A stretch of DNA of 64,000 bases from Bacillus_CJ salitolerans (GTDB lineage: Bacteria > Bacillota > Bacilli > Bacillales > SA4): assembly GCF_042680805.1 (NCBI RefSeq), contig NZ_JBHUEM010000005.1:1-64000 (forward strand), written 5' to 3'. Positions within the stretch are counted from its first letter, which is position 1. The number at the start of each line of letters is the position of its first letter. Both the position numbers and the translations under genes were made by a program. The notes beneath the pieces are model-generated. The model saw only the letters and a list, made by a program, of their open reading frames with translations. It was not told where the DNA came from and ran no database searches. Of this stretch, positions 58,011-64,000 are shown piece by piece.

Positions 58011-58616
58011 CTAATTCTTTAGAAATTTTAGAGCATCTTCTTTATTTGGAAATACTCGTGCCATATGTGGAGTCTTTAACTTATAATGGGAGTTTTTCCC
58101 TTCAAGTCCTACTGTATGAACGTAATAGTATGCTGTTGTCACTTTTCCGATTACTACAGGAATGAGTTCTTTCCCATTTACAAACCACCCTGTGCAACCT
58201 TCCGCCCATGAGTCACCATAATAAGAAGGGCGACCGATATTCATTACACTTTCGAAATCCTTCTCATTATTTGACTTCTCTAGCGTACTTGGTATGTATT
58301 TCATTTGCTTTCCATCAACATGAGTAACTTCAATAGGAAACTTACTTCTTGGCTTAACTTCTGTAATAACACCTACCTTTTGGGCATCTTTTTCCCGAAT
58401 CACTTGACCAGGGTACGCATCCTGTAAGGTTAAAGACTCCCCTTTTGTAATGATGTAAGTTATTGAAGGGAATTTTTCACTTAATACCTGTAATGCTTTT
58501 TGCTTTGCTAATGTCACAATTTCTTGATCACTCGTTCCCTCTTCCGCTTGGACCAAAACTTGTATTGGCTTTAAAGTTAGTTGAACCGTAAAATCTTGTA
58601 ATTTTGATTTTGTCAT
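58011..58616 (-). CDS. hypothetical protein
   Basis: A 201-aa protein with a beta-rich N-terminal domain (about 1-80), a central KOW/SH3-like stretch (PGQVIREKDAQKVGVITEVKP) and a C-terminal domain containing YYGDSWAEGCTGWFVN. AAGGAAG precedes the ATG. No family recognised. It is divergent from the tyrosine recombinase at 58914. Confidence 0.5.
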   Translation of the reverse strand: MTKSKLQDFTVQLTLKPIQVLVQAEEGTSDQEIVTLAKQKALQVLSEKFPSITYIITKGESLTLQDAYPGQVIREKDAQKVGVITEVKPRSKFPIEVTHVDGKQMKYIPSTLEKSNNEKDFESVMNIGRPSYYGDSWAEGCTGWFVNGKELIPVVIGKVTTAYYYVHTVGLEGKNSHYKLKTPHMARVFPNKEDALKFLKN

Positions 58617-58821
58617 AAGAACATCTTCCTTTCTCTAATTGTTAATATTTTTATTTGATTAAAAATATAAAGTTATCTAAGTTGTTTAAATAAATAATAC
58701 TTATATTTTAATTAGGTGTCAATATATAAATTAATTAAATATAAATATTAATACAAAGTAAGTAACTAAATATGATTATTAATAAGGTCAACAAATGTAA
58801 TATTTTTTGACTATGCTTATA

Positions 58822-58850
58822 TTTACATTGGTAAATTAGTAGATTAGTAT
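58822..58850 (+). promoter_or_regulatory. promoter of the second tyrosine recombinase
   Basis: TTTACA (58822-58827), 17 bases, TAGTAT (58845-58850), about 60 bases before the recombinase start. It is the only clear promoter in this AT-rich divergent region. Confidence 0.55.
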
Positions 58851-58913
58851 AGAAGTAATCTTATAAAAATGGCAGCATGAGGGAAAAATGAAATAAATCG
58901 TGAGGTGATTATT

Positions 58914-60068
58914 TTGGAACATCATTTACAAATTTCTCCATCTTCCTTTGAACTGGATTCAAAAATTAGTAGCCAATTTCTTTCCGTATTTATGAAGAAT
59001 GATAAATTTGCAGATTTGGATAAGTTAGTGGATCAATCCGAAAAAGATAATAAATCAGATTTCTACTACTTTTCCGATATGGAAGTTTTGTATTACTACA
59101 TTCATGACAGTAAAAGTAGAAATGAAAAAACGAAAACGGAATATATTCGGGAGCTGTTTCAATTCATTCAAAATGTCCATGCCCATGCAGATGATATTGG
59201 GATTGATATTGAGCATGTGAAAGAAGGATCTCTTTTCAAAAGCCTTGCTCCTCGTCACTTGAAAAATTATCAACGTTGGTTGGAGAAAACACCATTTAAG
59301 TCAGATAGAAACGGCAAGGAACGATATTACTCAAAATCTTCCTTAGCTAGAAAAGTAAATATCCTTATTAGCTTCTTCAACTACCTCACCAAGAAAGGAT
59401 ATTTAGACCAGCTCATTACAGCTAAAATGGAATACGTCAAAATTGATAAGAAAAAAGACCTTCCCAACCGTGATATTACCGTTGAACAAGCTGAAGCTCT
59501 TTTGGAATTTGTAGAAAATCTAGAGCATCCAATTTTAAATGGATTAATCTCTACCTTTCTATTGTGTGGAATCCGGAATAATGAATTATGTACAGCAAGA
59601 GTTTGTGATCTCAGTTATGAGAGCGGAGATTATTACTTAAGTGTATTGGGGAAAGGTGATGAACGTAGAGAAGTATGGTTAAGCCCTAAGACATTTAAGA
59701 AAATTAAACAATTTCGTGAGGTTAGAGGGCAATCGACTCAGATTGATAAGAACGATGAGTCTCCTTTGTTTACTACCTTTACAGGCAAGGCTTATACTCC
59801 TTCTTATTTATCAAAGTATATAAAAAATGCCGTCGAACGTTTTAATTTAGAAGCATTCGAAGGCAGAAAAAAACCTATTAGTCCCCATCATTTCCGACAT
59901 GGTTTTGCTCAGATATCAGCTGATCAAGGTGTACCATTATATTTCATTCAGGAAACACTTGGCCATAAACACCAATCTACGACGGAAGGTTATTTAGAGA
60001 AGAATATGAAGCGGGAGCATAATGCAGCAAGGCATTGGAACGGTGGTAATATTAAAAAGTTTCTATAA
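58914..60068 (+). CDS. tyrosine recombinase (integrase-like)
   Basis: A 384-aa recombinase with an N-terminal core-binding domain (about 60-160, ARKVNILISFFNYLTKKGYL) and a catalytic domain with GIRNNE (Arg), LGKGDERR (Lys), HHFRHGFA (His-x-x-Arg), GHKHQSTTEGY (His and Tyr nucleophile). The TTG at 58914 fits GAGGTG with 6 bases spacing better than the GTG at 58905. It is cotranscribed with a 104-aa gene (gap 26 bases, AAAGGAGA). It differs clearly from the XerS-like enzyme at 1262. Candidate substrates are the element's own attachment sites. Confidence 0.85.
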   Translation: MEHHLQISPSSFELDSKISSQFLSVFMKNDKFADLDKLVDQSEKDNKSDFYYFSDMEVLYYYIHDSKSRNEKTKTEYIRELFQFIQNVHAHADDIGIDIEHVKEGSLFKSLAPRHLKNYQRWLEKTPFKSDRNGKERYYSKSSLARKVNILISFFNYLTKKGYLDQLITAKMEYVKIDKKKDLPNRDITVEQAEALLEFVENLEHPILNGLISTFLLCGIRNNELCTARVCDLSYESGDYYLSVLGKGDERREVWLSPKTFKKIKQFREVRGQSTQIDKNDESPLFTTFTGKAYTPSYLSKYIKNAVERFNLEAFEGRKKPISPHHFRHGFAQISADQGVPLYFIQETLGHKHQSTTEGYLEKNMKREHNAARHWNGGNIKKFL

Positions 60069-60094
60069 ACGATATTGTTAAAGGAGATTTACAG

Positions 60095-60409
60095 ATGAAA
60101 GCCAAGTCAGATACGGAAGAATTCTTATCCCATAAGAAAAAGCTATTATCAAAAGCAAAAGTGATTTCAAAAGATATTGGAATTGTAACAAAATTTAATA
60201 CCTTCATTAAGGAAGAAATAAGTTATCCATACTGGATTATCATCGATGATGAAATACACGAGATAACAAAATTCTATTCAACAGTTGTAAAAAAGGCAAT
60301 CATCAATATAAATAAACCCGTTCACATCCCCCGATCCAAAGCTAAAAAGAAGGTTAGAGAATTGGGTGCAGCTCACCTTGGTAAGCTGTGTAGAATAGCC
60401 CATCTTTGA
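60095..60409 (+). CDS. hypothetical protein, recombinase operon
   Basis: A 104-aa basic protein (many Lys), helical at both ends with a central DDEIHEI strand. AAAGGAG is 8-9 bases from the ATG. It is the partner of the tyrosine recombinase gene and may be an accessory DNA-binding factor, but no family is recognised. Confidence 0.5.
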   Translation: MKAKSDTEEFLSHKKKLLSKAKVISKDIGIVTKFNTFIKEEISYPYWIIIDDEIHEITKFYSTVVKKAIININKPVHIPRSKAKKKVRELGAAHLGKLCRIAHL

Positions 60410-60418
60410 AAAAATAAT

Positions 60419-60949
60419 GTGCTACGCATTATCGGAAGGCTGGCCTTCCCTATTTACTGCTTCGCATTAACGCAAGGCTATCGATATACAGGAAACATGA
60501 AGAACTATTTTGGAAGACTTGCTTTTTTAATGGTCATATCCCAAATACCCTATGTACTTGCCTTTAATACCTGGACTTTGAATGTAATATACACGTTATT
60601 TTTTGCGGTGTTGGTATTATGGTTAATAGATAATACAAATTGGTATGTATTTTTACCTGTTGGTATGGTCTTATCATGTGCCTCTGAAATAGGTGATTAT
60701 GGAATTTATGGTATTGTTCTAGTTCTACTTTATAAATACACTAAAGGATACCAGTTGTTAATCGGACACATGGCATTAAACATTATCTCATGGAGTGTGT
60801 TTGATTGGTCCTATATTCAATTATTTAGTGTACTGGGAACAATAGTTATCATGAATGTCGATAAGATTAGAACAATTAAAGTCAACAGAGTGATTTATAG
60901 AGGATTTTATCCGATACATCTATTTGTTTTGTTTCTATTTAAAATATAA
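60419..60949 (+). pseudogene. TraX family membrane protein, N-terminally truncated
   Basis: A 176-aa frame with five or six transmembrane helices. GRLAFPIYCFALTQGYRYTG, ISQIPYVLAF and TLNVIYTLFF match TraX, which in conjugative plasmids is associated with pilin N-acetylation. Family members carry about 25-30 further N-terminal residues including a DH motif; these are absent here, and the GTG start has no ribosome binding site. A recombination event next to the recombinase operon probably removed them. Confidence 0.65.
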
Positions 60950-61093
60950 AGCGATGTTTTGATTTTACCGTAGAAGAATAATAATGAGGTTTTCCGTGTA
61001 AGATGGGTATAAGAGCATGATGATGGTAAGCCAATATCCTCTCCAACAAAGTTGCCTACTCAATGATATGAAGGACATCATGCTCTCTTATGT

Positions 61094-61309
61094 TCAAAAT
61101 GCTTCCATAGAATCAATGCTACTAAGCTGGACTGAACTAACATTCTTAGAATCATCATCATACACTAAAAAGGATTCCTCTACTTCATTTATGAGGATAA
61201 CTCTCCCGCATATAGTCAAAGGCTTCTTTTTTTGCTCTACGATCACAATCCGTACTAATGAATTATCTTCTTGCCACTTCTTTAATTGGTTGTTCCAAAA
61301 TGCAAACAA
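61094..61309 (-). CDS. YolD-like protein
   Basis: A 71-aa protein: KKWQEDNSLVRIVIVEQKKKPLTICGRVILINEVEESFLVYDD..., ending in a DSMEAF helix, matches the beta-rich core of YolD-like proteins, which usually accompany a UvrX-type Y-family polymerase. None is present here. The TTG start at 61309 has AGGAG about 9 bases upstream. The protein is shorter than typical YolD (about 110 aa), lacking the N-terminal part. Confidence 0.55.
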   Translation of the reverse strand: MFAFWNNQLKKWQEDNSLVRIVIVEQKKKPLTICGRVILINEVEESFLVYDDDSKNVSSVQLSSIDSMEAF

Positions 61310-61363
61310 ATAGTTCCACTCCTACTTAGAACATTGATTATGACTGGTACAATCATTCGTTTA

Positions 61364-62152
61364 TTAGTTTGTTTTGCTGTCAATATAATACAAAATTACT
61401 CTTGCTAAATTAATTATAAACTTTGCCTCATTTTCTTCAATAATATCCTCGTTTGGATGTGAGAAACCGTGATTGTTCCTAATTTCATTCATATTTTCGA
61501 GAAACTTTCCAATGGCATTTACGGTTTGGTTAATAGGTCTGTGGTGTGCTCTTACATCAATGTTAAAACTCGGATGCTCAGTCTTCAGCTTTCCCCACAT
61601 ATCCTGTATCTTTACATTCTGTTCATTGAATGTAAAGTTTTGTTCATCACATAGTGCTTTTAAGTAACCATGAATAGCTGTGTGTACACGGTCAACAGCG
61701 CTGCTGTATGAGTGATTTTCAATCAAAGTAGTTGCCTGAAGGAGTACATTTTTGACAAACTCTATATCATGTTTTAAATCACTCTCTTCAATTACCTCAC
61801 CTCTCAACTGATTAATCCATAAAGTTATCTTTTCATGTAATCTTTCTTTGTGCTTAAACTCTTGTTCTGTAATAATTTTGTTGTGAAGTTGTTCCTCGAA
61901 ATAGTGTAAAGGATATTTTTCTAAAACACCAAGGAGTATTTTCGTTTGGTCATCTGGTTCAGACTCAGTTAAAATTTTCATAAAACGCTCTCTTGTAGTT
62001 CCGGCATATTCAACGGGGTTAATTTCTAAACCGCAAAAGCTAGGATAAAAATCAGCGTGAGTTGAATAAGAAAAATCGCCCAAATAACCACCATGTACTC
62101 CTATGTATGAAACAACACTGTTAATTTCTGTTCTTTCTAATTTTTCCATCAT
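61364..62152 (-). CDS. Abi-type (AbiJ-like) abortive infection protein
   Basis: A 262-aa protein. The N-terminal part (about 1-80: VSYIGVHGGYLGDFSYSTH, FCGLEINP, GTTRERFMKIL) and the C-terminal helical part (SYSSAVDRVHTAIHGYLKAL, then EIRNNHGFSHP) match the plan of AbiJ-like proteins with a HEPN-type C-terminal abortive-infection domain. Such proteins stop phage propagation by killing or arresting the cell, probably by RNA cleavage. Start at 62152, with GGAG 4 bases before the first ATG of a pair. It lies beside the plus-strand spore protein gene. Confidence 0.65.
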   Translation of the reverse strand: MMEKLERTEINSVVSYIGVHGGYLGDFSYSTHADFYPSFCGLEINPVEYAGTTRERFMKILTESEPDDQTKILLGVLEKYPLHYFEEQLHNKIITEQEFKHKERLHEKITLWINQLRGEVIEESDLKHDIEFVKNVLLQATTLIENHSYSSAVDRVHTAIHGYLKALCDEQNFTFNEQNVKIQDMWGKLKTEHPSFNIDVRAHHRPINQTVNAIGKFLENMNEIRNNHGFSHPNEDIIEENEAKFIINLARVILYYIDSKTN

Positions 62153-62198
62153 AGCACTCCATTCTACGAAATATATAAATGCCACTATTACAAGTTTT

Positions 62199-62229
62199 GT
62201 AATAAAAATAATGTATATAAAACATACTA
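62199..62229 (+). promoter_or_regulatory. candidate sigma-G promoter of the SASP gene
   Basis: CATACTA (62223-62229) matches the sigma-G -10 consensus (CATNHTA) and GTAATA (62199-62204) an approximate -35 at 18 bases. Alpha/beta-type SASP genes are normally read by sigma-G RNA polymerase in the forespore, which fits. Confidence 0.45.
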
Positions 62230-62272
62230 ATAATAGTACCAAAAATTACAATTATTTAGGAGGTATTTTCAA

Positions 62273-62497
62273 ATGGCAACAAGACAAAATCAAACAAGAA
62301 ACAATTCTTCTAATCAACTAGTAGCTCCTGGTGCAGCATCTGCAATTGAACAAATGAAGTATGAAATTGCAAATGAATTCGGAGTTAATTTAGGACCAGA
62401 TACTTCATCTCGTGCGAATGGTTCGGTGGGTGGAGAAATTACCAAAAGACTTGTGCAAATGGCTGAACAACAACTTGGTGGAAGTTACATTCAATAA
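62273..62497 (+). CDS. alpha/beta-type small acid-soluble spore protein
   Basis: A 74-aa SASP. The family signatures are complete: SAIEQMKYEIANEFGV with the GPR protease cleavage context (E-F-G), LGPDTSSRANGSVGGEI, and ITKRLVQMAEQQLGG. SASPs coat spore DNA in the A-like form and protect it from UV and heat, then are degraded at germination. AGGAGG lies 9 bases from the ATG. A candidate sigma-G promoter is upstream and a terminator follows. Carriage on a mobile element is unusual and adds to the host's chromosomal set. Confidence 0.95.
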   Translation: MATRQNQTRNNSSNQLVAPGAASAIEQMKYEIANEFGVNLGPDTSSRANGSVGGEITKRLVQMAEQQLGGSYIQ

Positions 62498-62531
62498 TAA
62501 GAAGATGGGGCAATCCCATCTTCTTATATTT
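62496..62531 (+). terminator. intrinsic terminator of the SASP gene
   Basis: ATAAGAAGATGGG pairs with CCCATCTTCTTAT around GCAAT, followed by a T-rich stretch. Confidence 0.85.
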
Positions 62532-62544
62532 CTACTACCTCTTT

Positions 62545-63384
62545 CTATGCTAAAAACTCAATATATTTATTTGATTTAATAGACATCTCGGTCGTGTTCT
62601 TTTCTTTATACGTATTCTTTTGGAGAAATCCATAAGCAAGTATCCTCTTCCCCATTAGTTCTTGATCTTTATAGGTAAAATGAGAGAAATATTTCTCGAA
62701 CACGACTAGAGAAAAACGTATTTGATTCAAAGGTTTAAATACAACATAAATAACCTTTTCTCTTCTAATCACAGATTCGATCTCTCCATATACAAAATAG
62801 CCCATTTTATCAATCTGCTCTGAACCCCATAACAAACGATGTGCTTGTTCTTGGTTTAACACAATGGAAGATAGCGGGATTTTCTTACCCTTGACCTGAA
62901 CCAATATTGTAGATAATACATCAAGTTCATAGCTGCTCAAGAGATTAACCACACTTTTCAAACTACTTAAGGATTGTGGCGTATCACTTTCCTGTTTCAC
63001 CTTAACTTTCGAATCATCTACTTCTTTAGGCTTTGTGTTCGTTTCATCTCTTTCTATGACCTTTGGTACATAATCGGGATCTAGTTTGCTTAAATTTAAT
63101 TTCAATACTTGTTCTTTAATGCCCTTATCCAACAATTCATCCTGGTATTCACGTATCTTTTGAATCGATTCTTCAAATGATAGTGGCTTGAAAAATCCGC
63201 ACGTAGTAGAGTGCTTACTTTCGTGTTTTCCTGTTGTTTTAAAATGTCCTTTCACTAGATCAGTTGCGGACACAAAAACAACGGGTACTTTACAGTCAAT
63301 ACATGATAAACGGTGACCGTGGGTATCGGGGTTATATTCAGAAGATGTTATTACCTTACCATTTGATAATAATGCTGATATCAT
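62545..63384 (-). CDS. CoiA-like zinc-finger hypothetical protein
   Basis: A 279-aa protein. The N-terminus (SCIDCKVPVVFV, then GHFKTTGKHESKHSTTC) has the C2...H...C layout of the zinc finger of CoiA-like proteins, as in the 500-aa protein at 26428. A charged linker and a C-terminal helical/beta part follow. GGAGGGG is 6-7 bases from the ATG. The nuclease core expected in CoiA is not visible, so this may be a shortened relative or a different zinc-binding family. Confidence 0.55.
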   Translation of the reverse strand: MISALLSNGKVITSSEYNPDTHGHRLSCIDCKVPVVFVSATDLVKGHFKTTGKHESKHSTTCGFFKPLSFEESIQKIREYQDELLDKGIKEQVLKLNLSKLDPDYVPKVIERDETNTKPKEVDDSKVKVKQESDTPQSLSSLKSVVNLLSSYELDVLSTILVQVKGKKIPLSSIVLNQEQAHRLLWGSEQIDKMGYFVYGEIESVIRREKVIYVVFKPLNQIRFSLVVFEKYFSHFTYKDQELMGKRILAYGFLQKNTYKEKNTTEMSIKSNKYIEFLA

Positions 63385-63473
63385 AAATTTCCCCTCCTTT
63401 ATTAAAGGAACTACCTTACATCTGTTTCCATTAACTCCTATCTTTTAACATCAATTAAAGTGGCTCGTACTAG

Positions 63474-64000
63474 TTATCGTATAACTTTGTTAGAATGTTC
63501 TACGAGCCCTTCAATTGAATACTTCACTAGCACCAGGTCTCCTGCATCATTGTCCTTAATGAATCCATCAATATCAAGAGTGTTATTCCCGCTAACCTCA
63601 GATAAGATTTGTTCGTCCGAGGTTGATAGAGTTAATTCAGGAATCTGATTTGCGGGTACTAAGAGTTGTTCAAGTGATTGTGAATGACTTTGATCAGCAT
63701 AAGCTGACGTTGAGAAAGATACACGTATTGCATAAGGGGTTTTTCCGCTTGTTGCAGCTGAGAATGTTCCACCTGAAGACATCGTTGACGTTGCACTATA
63801 CCCATCAGGTCCACTGTTCCTACCGACACTTCGAAGGGTTTTTGTTGTTCCGTCTGTAAACACAACATAGACGGTAAGGTTAACACCATAATCAACAATG
63901 CCACTTCTACTTGCTCCAGAACCAGAAAATCCATACATACTAGTAACAAACGTCACATAGAAAGAAAGGCCATTGTCCCTAATATTTCCTAAAGTCCCCC
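63474..64000 (-). CDS. secreted cassette family protein, partial (right edge)
   Basis: The frame is open to the window edge, so the N-terminus is missing. The visible 175 residues hold a variable domain (Ser/Gly/Tyr rich) and then the conserved cassette ending: IPELTLSTSDEQILSEVSG to GLVEHSNKVIR, with LP replaced by IR. It is the same family as the array at 15.4-20.5 kb, 43 kb away. The far copy suggests that a second scaffold/cassette locus lies beyond the right end. Confidence 0.65.
   Translation of the reverse strand, partial: GTLGNIRDNGLSFYVTFVTSMYGFSGSGASRSGIVDYGVNLTVYVVFTDGTTKTLRSVGRNSGPDGYSATSTMSSGGTFSAATSGKTPYAIRVSFSTSAYADQSHSQSLEQLLVPANQIPELTLSTSDEQILSEVSGNNTLDIDGFIKDNDAGDLVLVKYSIEGLVEHSNKVIR

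Noticed and set aside
60950..61093. Inverted repeat GAGCATGATG/CATCATGCTC as an attachment site
   Set aside because: The arms are long and imperfectly spaced (about 60 bases) and more likely form a transcript end of the YolD-like gene; no duplicate site is seen elsewhere in the window.
61017..61313. Plus-strand 98-codon frame
   Set aside because: It is antisense to the YolD-like gene, which has a better ribosome binding site and a recognisable fold pattern; the plus frame has neither.

Overview
The window looks like part of a large extrachromosomal or integrated mobile element (plasmid, plasmid-prophage or ICE) of a low-GC, endospore-forming Bacillaceae. The evidence is AT-rich DNA with AGGAGG-type ribosome binding sites, an alpha/beta-type small acid-soluble spore protein (62273-62497), a Spo0E-like phosphatase (49786-50055), S-layer-homology proteins and many phage/plasmid-type small genes. 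I see no rRNA, tRNA, ribosomal protein or central metabolism gene, and no CRISPR array. Most genes are on the minus strand.

Layout. 0-3.6 kb: a membrane zincin, a XerS-like tyrosine recombinase and a DUF3800 protein. 3.6-4.6 kb: a regulatory/origin-like region with two promoter-to-terminator small RNAs, palindromes, 20-bp iteron-like repeats and a 33-aa membrane peptide that converges on one of the RNAs, as in a type I toxin-antitoxin locus. 4.9-15.2 kb: phage/plasmid-like operons that include a TGT/DpdA-like protein, a PP-loop (PAPS-reductase-like) enzyme, a GNAT-like protein and a frameshifted DNA methyltransferase, possibly a nucleic-acid modification set. 15.4-26.2 kb: an 1871-aa FN3/SLH surface protein followed by an array of small secreted proteins. 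Their N-terminal parts differ, but all end in the same ~55-residue half of an Ig-like domain. The large protein begins, right after its signal peptide, with what looks like the missing second half. Another member of this family runs off the right edge (63474-64000).

26.4-34.3 kb: a CoiA-like protein, an SLH-CAP protein, an IS110 element (frameshifted near the end of its transposase) and two related secreted proteins. 34.7-41.5 kb: small plasmid-type genes, a C39-like peptidase, a frameshifted SF1 helicase and an RHH-like regulator. 41.7-47.7 kb: a defence island with two CBASS-type operons (CD-NTase + Cap15-like, CD-NTase + SLATT), separated by a thermonuclease and an Mrr-like protein. 48-54 kb: XRE regulator, second thermonuclease, Spo0E-like gene, HEPN protein and a truncated Mrr paralogue. 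54-58.6 kb: an Hfq paralogue behind a double MerR-type regulator, then small genes. 58.9-64 kb: a second tyrosine recombinase, truncated TraX, YolD-like, Abi-type protein, SASP and the partial cassette.

Two signals cut across this layout. First, a leader RNA with the same order of elements (pyrimidine tract, stem, AGCGGGTTAAT-type joiner, GTCTATGGAC hairpin, terminator) occurs four times, always on the minus strand with a TATAAT promoter and always ahead of an operon (about 9.95, 15.2, 40.0 and 50.1 kb). It may be a shared cis-acting switch. Second, at least ten genes carry a single indel or an in-frame stop, so either the element is decaying or the assembly holds residual errors. Any statement that a gene is broken should be read with that in mind.
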